A stretch of DNA of 64,000 nucleotides from Aureimonas sp. Leaf427 (GTDB lineage Bacteria > Pseudomonadota > Alphaproteobacteria > Rhizobiales > Rhizobiaceae): assembly GCF_001425485.1 (NCBI RefSeq), contig NZ_LMQW01000052.1:227524-291523 (forward strand). Direction: 5' to 3'. Below are positions 50,526-59,556 of the stretch, in pieces. Below the pieces are notes generated by a model. It was not told the origin of the DNA. It made no database searches and saw nothing but the letters and a program-made list of their open reading frames with translations. Position numbers and translations under genes: made by a program. Each line of letters opens with the position of its first letter. Position 1 is the stretch's first letter.

Positions 50526-53510
50526 ATGGCACGTGACCCGGCGAACGACATCTTTGCTGAGACCTCTTTCCTCTATGGCGGCAATGCCGACTATATCGAG
50601 GGTCTCTATGCAGCCTACGAGAAGGACGAGACCTCCGTCGCGGCCGAATGGGCCGACTTCTTCCGCGAGCTGAAGGAGGAGAAGGCGACCGTTCTCAAGA
50701 ACGCCGCGGGCGCCTCCTGGGCCAAGCCCGGCTGGCCCGTCCAGGCGAACGGCGAGCTGGTCTCGGCGCTCGACGGCGACTGGGGCACGATCCAGGCGAA
50801 GGTCGAGACCAAGGTCAAGGAGAAGGCGCAGGCCGCCGGAGCCGAGGTCAGCGCGTCCGGCGTGACGCAGGCGACGCAGGATTCGGTCCGCGCGCTCATG
50901 CTGATCCGCGCCTATCGCGTGCGCGGCCATCTCCACGCCAAGCTCGATCCGCTCGGCATCGCCGCCCAGCCCGACAACGACTACAACGAGCTTTCCCCGA
51001 AGTCCTACGGCTTCACCGAGGCCGACTACGACCGCAAGATCTACATCGACAACGTTCTCGGCATGGAGTTCGCAACGCTCCGCCAAATGGTCGACATCCT
51101 GCAGCGGACCTATTGCTCGACGCTCGGCATCGAGTTCATGCACATCTCGAACCCGGCCGAGAAGGCCTGGATCCAGTCGCGCATCGAGGGCGCCGACAAG
51201 GGCGTGGCCTTCACGCCCGAGGGCAAGCGCGCCATCCTCAACAAGCTGATCGAGGCCGAGGGCTTCGAGAAGTTCATCGACGTCAAGTACAAGGGCACCA
51301 AGCGCTTCGGCCTCGACGGCGGCGAGGCGCTGATCCCCGCGCTCGAGCAGATCATCAAGCGCGGCGGCCAGCTCGGCATGAAGGAGATCGTGTTCGGCAT
51401 GGCCCATCGCGGCCGGCTGAACGTGCTCGCCCAGGTCATGGGCAAGCCACATCGCGCGATCTTCCACGAGTTCAAGGGCGGCTCCTACAAGCCCGAGGAC
51501 GTCGAGGGCTCCGGCGACGTGAAGTACCATCTCGGCGCCTCGTCCGACCGCGAGTTCGACCAGAACAAGGTCCACCTCTCGCTGACCGCCAACCCCTCGC
51601 ACCTGGAGATCGTCAACCCGGTCGTCATGGGCAAGGCGCGCGCCAAGCAGGACGCGCTGCTCGGGCGCACGCGCACCGAGGTCGTGCCGGCCGAGGTTCG
51701 CGCCAAGGTCCTGCCGCTGCTGATCCACGGCGACGCGGCCTTCGCGGGCCAGGGCGTCGTGGCCGAGTGCTTCGGCCTGTCCGGCCTTCGCGGTCACCGC
51801 GTCGGCGGCACCGTGCACTTCATCATCAACAACCAGATCGGCTTCACGACCAATCCGCGCCTGTCGCGCTCCTCGCCCTATCCGTCCGACGTCGCCAAGA
51901 TGGTGGAGGCGCCGATCTTCCACGTGAACGGCGACGATCCGGAGGCCGTGACCTACGCGGCCAAGATCGCGGCCGAGTTCCGCATGACGTTCCACAAGCC
52001 CGTCGTGGTCGACATGTTCTGCTATCGCCGCTACGGCCACAACGAGGGCGACGAGCCGGGCTTCACGCAGCCGATCATGTATCGCGCGATCCGCAAGCAC
52101 CCGACGACGCTGGAGATCTATTCCAAGAAGCTCGTCGAGGAGGGCGTCATCAGCGAGGCCGACGTCGAGTCGCGCAAGGCCGAGTGGCGCAAGCATCTGG
52201 AGGACGAGCACGAGGCCGGCCAGCACTACAATCCCAACAAGGCCGACTGGCTGGACGGCGCCTGGTCCGGGCTTCGCCGCGCCGAGCAGGAGGACGAGCC
52301 GCGCCGCGGCGTGACCGGCGTTCCGCTGAAGACGCTGCGCGAGATCGGCGGCAAGCTGTCCAAGGTGCCCGACGGGTTCAAGGTCCACAAGACGATCCAG
52401 CGCTTCCTCGACAACCGCTCCAACGCGATCGAGACCGGCAACGACATCGACTGGGCGACCGCCGAGGCGCTGGCCTTCGGAACGCTGGTGACGGAGGGCT
52501 ATCCCGTCCGCCTCTCCGGCCAGGATTCCGAGCGCGGCACCTTCTCGCAGCGCCATTCGGTGCTCTACGACCAGGAGGACGAGACGCGCTACGTGCCGCT
52601 GTCGAACCTGGCCAAGGGACAGGCGGTCTACGAGGTCATCAACTCGATGCTCTCGGAAGAGGCCGTGCTCGGCTACGAATACGGCTATTCGCTCGCCGAG
52701 CCGAACGCGCTGACGCTCTGGGAGGCGCAGTTCGGCGACTTCGTGAACGGCGCGCAGGTGGTCATCGACCAGTTCATCTCGTCGGGCGAGGCCAAGTGGC
52801 TGCGCATGTCGGGTCTGGTGATGCTCCTGCCGCACGGCTACGAGGGCCAGGGCCCCGAGCATTCCTCGGCGCGCCTGGAGCGTTTCCTGCAGGCCTGCGC
52901 GCAGGACAACATGCAGGTCGCCAACATCACGACGCCGGCGAACTACTTCCACGCCCTGCGCCGCCAGATGAAGCGCGACTTCCGCAAGCCGCTGATCCTG
53001 ATGACGCCGAAGTCTCTGCTGCGCCACAAGCGGGCGGTCTCGGACCTGTCGGAGCTTTCGGGCGACACGTCCTTCCACCGTCTCCTCTGGGACGACGCGG
53101 AGATGAAGAAGGACGCCGGCATCAAGCTGGTGAAGGACGCCAAGATGCGGCGCGTCGTGCTGTGCACGGGCAAGGTCTATTACGACCTCTACGAGGAGCG
53201 CGAGAAGCGCGGCATCGACGACGTCTATCTCCTGCGCCTGGAGCAGCTCTACCCGGTGCCGCTGAAGGCGCTGATCGGGGAGCTGTCGCGCTTCAAGCAC
53301 TGCGAGATCGTCTGGTGCCAGGAGGAGCCCAAGAACATGGGCGCCTGGAGCTTCATCGATTCCTATCTCCAGTGGGTGCTGGAGACGATCTCGGCCGAGA
53401 AGCGCCGCGTTCGCTATGCAGGCCGCGCCTCCTCCGCCTCGCCGGCCGCCGGCACCATGTCGAAGCACCTCTCGCAGCTCGCGGCCTTCCTCGAAGAAGC
53501 GCTCGGCTGA
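50526..53510 (+). CDS. sucA: 2-oxoglutarate dehydrogenase E1 component
   Basis: SucA is the thiamine-diphosphate E1 of the 2-oxoglutarate dehydrogenase complex. The 994-residue product begins with the E2-binding ANDIFAETSFLYGGNADYIE and has GMAHRGRLNVLAQVMGKP, the ThDP-binding HGDAAFAGQGVVAEC, RYGHNEGDEP and the C-terminal CQEEPKNMGAWSF. ATG 50526 fits the family, but has no ribosome site of its own; a short upstream ORF from ATG 50480 (18 codons, stop at 50534-50536) overlaps the start and may couple translation. Confidence 0.96.
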   Translation: MARDPANDIFAETSFLYGGNADYIEGLYAAYEKDETSVAAEWADFFRELKEEKATVLKNAAGASWAKPGWPVQANGELVSALDGDWGTIQAKVETKVKEKAQAAGAEVSASGVTQATQDSVRALMLIRAYRVRGHLHAKLDPLGIAAQPDNDYNELSPKSYGFTEADYDRKIYIDNVLGMEFATLRQMVDILQRTYCSTLGIEFMHISNPAEKAWIQSRIEGADKGVAFTPEGKRAILNKLIEAEGFEKFIDVKYKGTKRFGLDGGEALIPALEQIIKRGGQLGMKEIVFGMAHRGRLNVLAQVMGKPHRAIFHEFKGGSYKPEDVEGSGDVKYHLGASSDREFDQNKVHLSLTANPSHLEIVNPVVMGKARAKQDALLGRTRTEVVPAEVRAKVLPLLIHGDAAFAGQGVVAECFGLSGLRGHRVGGTVHFIINNQIGFTTNPRLSRSSPYPSDVAKMVEAPIFHVNGDDPEAVTYAAKIAAEFRMTFHKPVVVDMFCYRRYGHNEGDEPGFTQPIMYRAIRKHPTTLEIYSKKLVEEGVISEADVESRKAEWRKHLEDEHEAGQHYNPNKADWLDGAWSGLRRAEQEDEPRRGVTGVPLKTLREIGGKLSKVPDGFKVHKTIQRFLDNRSNAIETGNDIDWATAEALAFGTLVTEGYPVRLSGQDSERGTFSQRHSVLYDQEDETRYVPLSNLAKGQAVYEVINSMLSEEAVLGYEYGYSLAEPNALTLWEAQFGDFVNGAQVVIDQFISSGEAKWLRMSGLVMLLPHGYEGQGPEHSSARLERFLQACAQDNMQVANITTPANYFHALRRQMKRDFRKPLILMTPKSLLRHKRAVSDLSELSGDTSFHRLLWDDAEMKKDAGIKLVKDAKMRRVVLCTGKVYYDLYEEREKRGIDDVYLLRLEQLYPVPLKALIGELSRFKHCEIVWCQEEPKNMGAWSFIDSYLQWVLETISAEKRRVRYAGRASSASPAAGTMSKHLSQLAAFLEEALG

Positions 53511-53517
53511 CGGTCCG

Positions 53518-53557
53518 GGACGCGGGCGGACGAACCGCCCGCGTCCTCTCCTTTCGC
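53518..53557 (+). terminator. Hairpin between sucA and sucB
   Basis: GGACGCGGGCGG (53518-53529) and CCGCCCGCGTCC (53535-53546) form a 12-bp stem with a 5-nt loop, followed by TCTCCTTTCGC. It could attenuate transcription into sucB. Confidence 0.65.
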
Positions 53558-53652
53558 GGTCGCGGCGATAGCCGCCTCCGCCCGTTCCACCCCCTTTTCG
53601 CGCCTGTCCCCCGCGGCGCCCGCCCCATCGAACCTTTCAGGAACACGACATC

Positions 53653-54930
53653 ATGGCCACCGAGATCAAAGTCCCGACCCTGGGCGAGTCCGTCACCGAG
53701 GCGACCGTCGGCCAGTGGTTCAAGAAGATCGGCGACCGCGTCGAACAGGACGAGACGATCGCCGAACTCGAGACCGACAAGGTGACGGTCGAGGTTCCCG
53801 CGCCCGCGGCGGGTATTCTGGAGGAGATCTCGGTGAAGGACGGCGAGACCGTCGCCGTCGGCGGCATTCTCGGCTCGATCGGCGCCGGAGACGGCTCCGC
53901 GCCTGCGCCCAAGCCCGCCGCCGAGGCGCCTGCCGCGGCAGCGGCCGCTCCCGCCCAGACCGCCGACTACGGCGGCGGTGCCAAGGCCGATCCCGCGCCC
54001 GCCGAGGCCGGCTCGGCTTCGGGCGAGGCCAAGGGCACGTCCATGCCCGCCGCCCCCTCGGCCAGCAAGATCATGGCCGAGAACAACCTGAAGGAGGGCG
54101 ACGTCGACGGCTCCGGCCGCCGCGGCCAGGTTCTGAAGGGCGACGTGCTCGCGGCGCTGGCGCGCGGCGTCACGGAGAAGGCGCCGGCGGCTCCCGCCGC
54201 GCCCCGCGCCGCCTCGCCGGCCGCCGACGGCCCGCGCGAGGAGCGGGTGAAGATGACGCGCCTGCGCCAGACCATCGCCCGGCGCCTGAAGGACGCGCAG
54301 GACACGGCGGCCATGCTCACCACCTTCAACGAGGTGGACATGACGGCGGTCATGCAGCTGCGCACCAAGTACAAGGATCTCTTCGAGAAGAAGCACAAGG
54401 TGAAGCTCGGCTTCATGGGCTTCTTCACGAAGGCGGTCGTCCATGCGCTGAAGGAGATCCCGGCCGTGAACGCCGAGATCGACGGCACCGACCTCATCTA
54501 CAAGAACTACGCCCATATCGGCGTCGCGGTCGGCACGGACAAGGGCCTCGTCGTGCCGGTCGTGCGCGATGCCGACCAGATGGGCATCGCCGAGATCGAG
54601 AAGGAGATCGGGCGTCTCGGCCTGCTCGCCCGCGACGGCAAGCTCGGCGTCTCCGACATGCAGGGCGGCTCGTTCACGATCTCGAACGGCGGCGTCTACG
54701 GCTCGCTCATGTCGACGCCGATCCTGAACGCCCCGCAGTCGGGCATCCTCGGCATGCACAAGATCCAGGAGCGCCCGGTCGCCATCGGCGGCAAGGTCGA
54801 GATCCGGCCGATGATGTATCTGGCGCTCTCCTACGATCACCGCATCGTCGACGGCAAGGAGGCCGTGACCTTCCTCGTGCGCGTCAAGGATTCGCTGGAA
54901 GACCCGGAGCGTCTCGTCCTCGATCTGTAA
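53653..54930 (+). CDS. sucB: Dihydrolipoyllysine-residue succinyltransferase (E2)
   Basis: SucB is the core E2 of the 2-oxoglutarate dehydrogenase complex. The 425-residue product has one N-terminal lipoyl domain (lipoyl Lys43 in ETDKVTVEV), an Ala/Pro linker, an E1/E3-binding domain ([20 protein letters not shown]) and the catalytic domain ending in [12 protein letters not shown] with the active-site His near residue 396. It is followed after five bases by a small DUF4160 gene rather than directly by lpd. Confidence 0.96.
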   Translation: MATEIKVPTLGESVTEATVGQWFKKIGDRVEQDETIAELETDKVTVEVPAPAAGILEEISVKDGETVAVGGILGSIGAGDGSAPAPKPAAEAPAAAAAAPAQTADYGGGAKADPAPAEAGSASGEAKGTSMPAAPSASKIMAENNLKEGDVDGSGRRGQVLKGDVLAALARGVTEKAPAAPAAPRAASPAADGPREERVKMTRLRQTIARRLKDAQDTAAMLTTFNEVDMTAVMQLRTKYKDLFEKKHKVKLGFMGFFTKAVVHALKEIPAVNAEIDGTDLIYKNYAHIGVAVGTDKGLVVPVVRDADQMGIAEIEKEIGRLGLLARDGKLGVSDMQGGSFTISNGGVYGSLMSTPILNAPQSGILGMHKIQERPVAIGGKVEIRPMMYLALSYDHRIVDGKEAVTFLVRVKDSLEDPERLVLDL

Positions 54931-54935
54931 GACGC

Positions 54936-55187
54936 GTGCCGACCATCGCGATCGTCGATGGCATCCGGATCGTGATCTTTTTCAACGATCACGATCCACC
55001 GCACTTTCACGCCATTCTCGGCGAGACTAGCTTGAGGATGAGCATCGCGTCCGGCACTGTCATGGGCGATCGCGGGCCGGCCTCGATGGAGCGCAAGCTC
55101 GGTCGATGGCTCGACGAGCATCGCGACGAGATGATGCTGGCGTGGAAGGCGGTTCGTGCCGGGCAGCGGCCACAGGGGATCGAGTGA
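54936..55187 (+). CDS. DUF4160-family small protein
   Basis: The 83-residue product starts PTIAIVDGIRIVIFFNDHDP after a GTG at 54936 and has the DUF4160 signature FFNDHDPPHFHAI, followed by a C-terminal helix ending in AWKAVRAGQ. DUF4160 genes are very often followed by DUF2442 genes, as here, in a toxin-antitoxin-like layout. Activity of the pair is unproven. The stop overlaps the next start by one base. Confidence 0.85.
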   Translation: MPTIAIVDGIRIVIFFNDHDPPHFHAILGETSLRMSIASGTVMGDRGPASMERKLGRWLDEHRDEMMLAWKAVRAGQRPQGIE

Positions 55188-55501
55188 TGACCTATCGCAT
55201 CCAGCAGGCCCACGCGCTCGACAACCATCGCCTGCGGATCGTCTGGACGGATGGCCTGACGGGCACGGTCGATTTCGAGCGCTTCATGCGGACCGTGCCG
55301 ATCTACGCCGCCTTGCACGATCCCGCCGTCTTCAGGGATGTCCGCCTCTACGAATACGGCCATTCGATCTACTGGATGGGACCGGATGGCTGCGAGATCG
55401 ACATCTGTCCCGATGTTCTGAGGGCCGAGATCGATCCCGATGTCGCTGCCTGGATCGATACGATGGCGTCGGACCAGAACCGGCAGTCGGCGGCGGAATA
55501 G
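55187..55501 (+). CDS. DUF2442-family small protein
   Basis: The 104-residue protein (MTYRIQQAHALDNHRLRIVW...) matches DUF2442: DGLTGTVDFERFMRT, LHDPAVFRDVRLYEYGHSIY and WMGPDGCEIDICPDVL. It is coupled to the DUF4160 gene by a TGATG overlap. The pair is proposed in the literature as a possible toxin-antitoxin class by context; which partner is toxic is not known to me. After it, a 250-bp gap without clear signals leads to the LysE gene. Confidence 0.82.
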   Translation: MTYRIQQAHALDNHRLRIVWTDGLTGTVDFERFMRTVPIYAALHDPAVFRDVRLYEYGHSIYWMGPDGCEIDICPDVLRAEIDPDVAAWIDTMASDQNRQSAAE

Positions 55502-55751
55502 GGAGCGGGAGCCTCGCTGAGATCAGACCTTCGGTCGGATCTCCAGGCGGATGCGGCCATCACGGTCTAGCGCATGAGCCGGCTTCACGAGACGGCCGGG
55601 AAACGGGCGAAGGGTCCGGCGCGGTACGCCTTCGATGCCCGCCGGCCGAAGTCCTCAGGCGGAGACGCCCGATGCCGCCGTCCGACCGGCCTTTGATCCT
55701 CCCGTTTCGGGGGCAGCATTCGACACACAGTTCCGAGCCGAAGGACCTGCC

Positions 55752-56393
55752 ATGAGCCCCTATCTTCTCGAACTCGCCACGCTGATGGCCGTGTTCTCGG
55801 TCGGCATCGTCGCTCCGGGCGCCGATCTGGCGATGGTCATGCGCCAGTCGCTGACCCATGGGCGGCGAGCCGCGATCTGGACGAGCTTCGGCATCGGTTC
55901 GGCGCTGCTGTTCCACGTCGGCTATACGGTTCTCGGCATCGGACTCATCGTCTCGCAGTCGATCGTCGCCTTCAACATCGTGAAGTGGTGCGGTGCCGCG
56001 TATCTCTTCTATCTCGGCTGGCGCTCGCTGCGCGATGCGAGCCTGCCCGAACTGCCCGCGATCGACACGGCGGAGCGCGACCGGCCGATGCCGGCCGCCA
56101 AGGCGTTCGGCATGGGGTTCCTGACCAACGCTCTCAATCCGAAGCCGGTCGTCTTCTTTCTCACGCTTTTCACGTCGCTCGTCAGCCTGGAGACGCCGAT
56201 GGTCGTGAAGATCGGCTACGGGGTCGTCATGGCGAGCGCGCTGATTCTCTGGTTCGTCGGCGTGTCCTATTTTCTGACCGTTCCTGCGGTGCGCGACCGG
56301 TTCCTTCGCGCAGGGCGCTGGATCGGCCGGGTCACGGGCGTCGTCTTCATCGGGCTCGGGCTGAAGCTGGCGACGGAGCGGATGCATGGCTGA
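55752..56393 (+). CDS. LysE/RhtB-family amino-acid exporter
   Basis: The 213-residue protein has six hydrophobic segments and the LysE signature VGIVAPGADLAMVMRQSL in the first loop, followed by GAAYLFYLGWRSLRD and GFLTNALNPKPVVFFLTLF. It would export an amino acid or derivative. AAGGA precedes ATG 55752, and an upstream extension of the frame is not conserved. It overlaps the next gene by 8 nt. Confidence 0.88.
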   Translation: MSPYLLELATLMAVFSVGIVAPGADLAMVMRQSLTHGRRAAIWTSFGIGSALLFHVGYTVLGIGLIVSQSIVAFNIVKWCGAAYLFYLGWRSLRDASLPELPAIDTAERDRPMPAAKAFGMGFLTNALNPKPVVFFLTLFTSLVSLETPMVVKIGYGVVMASALILWFVGVSYFLTVPAVRDRFLRAGRWIGRVTGVVFIGLGLKLATERMHG

Positions 56394-57147
56394 TCGCGGC
56401 GTTCTTCTCGTCACGGGCGGCTCGCGCGGGATCGGCGCCGCCGTCTGCCGGCTCGGCGCAAGGGCCGGCTACGGCGTCGTCGTCAACTATGCCGCGCGGC
56501 AGGACGCGGCCGAGGCGCTGGTGGCCGAGATCGAGGCGGAGGGCGGTCGCGCCGTCGCGGTGAAGGGCGATGTCGGCGTCGAGGCGGATATCCTGGCGCT
56601 GTTTCAGGCGGCCGACCGCTTCGGGCCTCTCGCCGTCCTCGTCAACAATGCCGGGATCGTCGACCGGCCGGCGACGCTCGTGGAGATGACCGCCGAACGG
56701 CTGGAGCGGATGTTCCGCGTCAACACGATCGGCTCCATGCTCTGCGCGCGCGAAGCCATCAAACGCCTGTCCACCGCCAAGGGCGGGCGGGGCGGGGCGA
56801 TCGTCAACATCTCCTCCGCCGCGACGAAGCTCGGCGCGGCCGGGCTCTTCGTCGACTACGCCGCCTCCAAGGGCGCGATCGACACGTTCACGGTCGGCCT
56901 CGCGCGGGAACTCGCGACCGAGGGCGTTCGCGTCTGCGCGGTGCGGCCGGGCATCATCGAGACCGACATCCACGCCTCCGGCGGCCTGCCCGACCGCGTG
57001 CGCGACCTGACCCCGAGCCTGCCCATGAAGCGGCCGGGCACGGCGGAGGAGGTGGCGCGGGCGGTGCTCTGGCTGGCATCGGAGGAGGCGAGCTACTCGA
57101 CGGGGGCGATCCTCGATGTTTCGGGCGCGCGGGCGATCCTGCCCTAG
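56386..57147 (+). CDS. Short-chain dehydrogenase/reductase
   Basis: The 253-residue SDR has the cofactor motif LLVTGGSRGIGAAV, VLVNNAGIV, the catalytic Ser in IVNISSAAT and YAASKGAIDTFTV (Tyr and Lys), and ends in GAILDVSGARAILP. Substrate is not evident; SDRs of this type often reduce 3-oxo or sugar substrates with NADPH. It is translationally coupled to the LysE gene. Confidence 0.88.
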   Translation: MADRGVLLVTGGSRGIGAAVCRLGARAGYGVVVNYAARQDAAEALVAEIEAEGGRAVAVKGDVGVEADILALFQAADRFGPLAVLVNNAGIVDRPATLVEMTAERLERMFRVNTIGSMLCAREAIKRLSTAKGGRGGAIVNISSAATKLGAAGLFVDYAASKGAIDTFTVGLARELATEGVRVCAVRPGIIETDIHASGGLPDRVRDLTPSLPMKRPGTAEEVARAVLWLASEEASYSTGAILDVSGARAILP

Positions 57148-57188
57148 ATGGGCTTTCAGCCCCTTCCCCGATCCGAAAGACGTTTTCC

Positions 57189-57596
57189 ATGGACAACCTC
57201 CCGCCCCTTTCGACCGAGCTTCTGGTCCTCGCCTGGTCCACCGTGCTGCTCCTCGCCCATGTCTGCCTTCAGGGCCAGCTCGTCACGGCGGAGCGGGGCA
57301 TGGGCTGGAATGCCGGGGCGCGGGACGAGGAGAGCAAGCCTCTCGGGCCGCTCGCCGGCCGCGCCTCGCGCGCCTCGCAGAACTTTCGCGAGACCTATCC
57401 GGCCTTCGTCGCGCTGGCGCTCGGGCTCGCCGTCTCCGGGCGCAGCGGCGGGCTCGGCGAGACGGGCGCGCTGCTTTGGATCGCGGCCCGGCTCGTCTAT
57501 ATCCCGCTCTACCTCTTCGGCGTGCCGTATCTGCGCAGCCTCGTCTGGCTGGCCTCGATTCTCGGACTGGCTCTGATGCTGGTCCGCTTCCTCTGA
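57189..57596 (+). CDS. MAPEG-family membrane protein
   Basis: The 135-residue protein has four hydrophobic segments and the MAPEG pattern (LSTELLVLAWSTVLLLAHV, RASRASQNFRETYPAFVALA, LLWIAARLVYIPLYLFGV). The family contains glutathione-dependent and eicosanoid enzymes in eukaryotes; bacterial members are mostly uncharacterised. It commonly stands before lpd in Rhizobiales, 31 nt from it here. Confidence 0.88.
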   Translation: MDNLPPLSTELLVLAWSTVLLLAHVCLQGQLVTAERGMGWNAGARDEESKPLGPLAGRASRASQNFRETYPAFVALALGLAVSGRSGGLGETGALLWIAARLVYIPLYLFGVPYLRSLVWLASILGLALMLVRFL

Positions 57597-57627
57597 AACC
57601 CTGAAACTCCCGAGAAGCCGACCTCCC

Positions 57628-59046
57628 ATGTCTGATACAACAGCCTACGATCTCGTCGTCATCGGCTCCGGCCCCGGCGGCTATGTCTGCGCCATCAAGG
57701 CCGCGCAGCTCGGCCTGAAGGTGGCCGTCGTCGAGAAGCGCAAGACCTATGGCGGCACCTGCCTGAACGTCGGCTGCATCCCGTCCAAGGCGCTGCTCCA
57801 CGCCTCCGAGATGTTCGCGGAGGCGAGCCACTCCTTCGGCGAGCTCGGCATCAAGGTCCAGCCGGAGCTGGATCTCGCCGCGATGCTCGGCCACAAGGAC
57901 AAGACGGTGAAGGCCAATGTCGACGGCATCGCCTTCCTCTTCAAGAAGAACAAGATCGACGGCCTGATCGGCACCGGGCGCATCAAGGCGGCCGGCGAGG
58001 TCGAGGTGACGGCCGAGGACGGCTCGGCCAAGACCCTTCAGGCCAAGGCGATCTGCATCGCGACGGGCTCGGAAGTGGCCGGCATTCCGGGCGTCGACGT
58101 CACGTTCGACGAGACGGTGATCGTCTCCTCCGACCACGCGATCGCCCTTCCGAGCGTGCCGAAGCATCTCGTCGTCGTCGGCGGCGGCGTGATCGGGCTC
58201 GAGCTCGGCTCCGTCTGGTCGCGTCTCGGCGCCAAGGTCACGGTCGTCGAATATCTCGGCAAGGTGCTGGGCGGCATGGACACCGACCTCTCCAACGCCT
58301 TCCAGAAGCTCCTCGCCAAACAGGGCGTCGAATTCAAGCTGAACGCCAAGGTGACGAAGGTCGAGAAGGGCGCCGCCGGCGCCGCCGTCACCTTCGAGCC
58401 CGTCGCGGGCGGCGAGGCCGAGGTGCTGGAGGCCGACGTCGTGCTCGTGGCGACCGGCCGCCGGCCCTATACGGAGGGCCTCGGCCTCGACGACCTCGGC
58501 ATCGCCCGCGACAAGGCCGGCCGCGTCGAAATCGACGACCATTTCCAGACGAGCCTCAAGGGCGTCTATGCCATCGGCGACGTCGTGCGCGGCGCGATGC
58601 TGGCGCACAAGGCCGAGGACGAGGGCGTGGCGCTCGCCGAAATCCTCGCAGGGCAGGCCGGCCACGTGAACTACGGGACCATCCCGTCCGTGGTCTACAC
58701 CTCGCCGGAGGTCGCTTCCGTCGGCAAGACGGAAGACGAGCTGAAGAAGGAGGGCGTCGCCTACCGGGCCGGCAAGTTCAACTTCACCGCCAATGGCCGC
58801 GCGCGCGCCATGCTCGCGACCGACGGCTTCGTGAAGGTTCTGGCGGACGCGACGACCGACCGGGTGCTCGGCGTCCACGTTCTCGGCCACAGCGCGGGCG
58901 ACCTGATCGCGGAAGCGGCCGTGCTCATGGAGTTCGGCGGCGCGGCGGAGGATCTGGCCCGCACCAGCCATGCGCATCCGACGCTGTCGGAAGCGGTGCG
59001 CGAGGCCGCCTTCGCCGCCTTCTGCGGCAAGCCGATCCACGCCTGA
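57628..59046 (+). CDS. lpdA: Dihydrolipoyl dehydrogenase (E3)
   Basis: The 472-residue flavoprotein reoxidises the lipoyl group of the 2-oxoglutarate dehydrogenase complex. It has FAD motif VVIGSGPGGYVCAIKAAQLG, the redox disulfide GGTCLNVGCIPSK (Cys45/Cys50), the NAD motif VVVGGGVIGLELGSVW, VYAIGDVV and the active His-Glu pair in HAHPTLSEA. It completes the mdh-suc-lpd cluster and is followed by a strong terminator. Confidence 0.97.
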   Translation: MSDTTAYDLVVIGSGPGGYVCAIKAAQLGLKVAVVEKRKTYGGTCLNVGCIPSKALLHASEMFAEASHSFGELGIKVQPELDLAAMLGHKDKTVKANVDGIAFLFKKNKIDGLIGTGRIKAAGEVEVTAEDGSAKTLQAKAICIATGSEVAGIPGVDVTFDETVIVSSDHAIALPSVPKHLVVVGGGVIGLELGSVWSRLGAKVTVVEYLGKVLGGMDTDLSNAFQKLLAKQGVEFKLNAKVTKVEKGAAGAAVTFEPVAGGEAEVLEADVVLVATGRRPYTEGLGLDDLGIARDKAGRVEIDDHFQTSLKGVYAIGDVVRGAMLAHKAEDEGVALAEILAGQAGHVNYGTIPSVVYTSPEVASVGKTEDELKKEGVAYRAGKFNFTANGRARAMLATDGFVKVLADATTDRVLGVHVLGHSAGDLIAEAAVLMEFGGAAEDLARTSHAHPTLSEAVREAAFAAFCGKPIHA

Positions 59047-59064
59047 GCTCCATCGCAGCCATGA

Positions 59065-59107
59065 AAAAGGGCCCGGCTCCGAAAGGCGCCGGGCCCTTTT
59101 CGTTTTC
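59065..59107. terminator. Intrinsic terminator after lpdA
   Basis: AAAAGGGCCCGGC (59065-59077) and GCCGGGCCCTTTT (59088-59100) form a 13-bp perfect stem, with TTTTCGTTTTC following on the plus strand. Because both arms carry A/T ends, it can also end the converging small gene at 59118. Confidence 0.88.
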
Positions 59108-59117
59108 GGAAAGCGTG

Positions 59118-59282
59118 TCAGCCCTTTTCGTCGGTGGGCTTGGCCACCGTGTCGGCGGTCACGATCGGCGTCGAGATGCCGGAATCGGCCGTGACCTTGT
59201 GGCCGGGGCAATCGGCGAGGGCGGGCGCGGTGGCGCCTGCGAGGAGGCCGAAGGCGAGGGTCGTGCTCATCCATCTCTTCAT
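59118..59282 (-). CDS. Small exported protein of unknown function
   Basis: The 54-residue product has a Sec signal (MKRWMSTTLAFGLLAGA, cleavage after ALA) leaving a mature peptide of about 31 residues with one cysteine (DCPGHKVTADSG) and a Thr/Ala-rich tail. AGGAG precedes ATG 59282. It faces the lpdA terminator and diverges from the alcohol dehydrogenase gene. I cannot name a family. Confidence 0.68.
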   Translation of the reverse strand: MKRWMSTTLAFGLLAGATAPALADCPGHKVTADSGISTPIVTADTVAKPTDEKG

Positions 59283-59556
59283 GCGGCTTGTCTCCTGGTG
59301 CGGTTCCTGCACGATCGAAAGACTGTGCCTCATCGGCGGCAGGGGCAAGCGCCGCGCCGTTCACGTTGAAGGGATCGGCTGGCGACCGTCTCGCCGACGC
59401 GGGTGTCGGGGCGTGCCGCGACGGCGGGGAGGGCCCGGCAGTGAGGCTTCCGCCGGGGAGTTCGCGGGCGGATCACGGCCCGGCTTGCGCGAAGACACGA
59501 GGAGCGGGATGGTCGGCCGCCGGCGGCGCGAGACCGTTTTGAGGACAGTTGGACCC

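Noticed and set aside
51905..51925. TTCCACGTGAACG as a further parS site in sucA
   Set aside because: Only the CACGTG core matches; flanking positions differ from the consensus.
50487..53468. A 993-codon minus-strand frame opposite sucA, and a 1,045-codon plus frame in another phase (50648-53785)
   Set aside because: Both lie entirely over sucA, which has full-length family similarity. Their composition is that of shadow frames.
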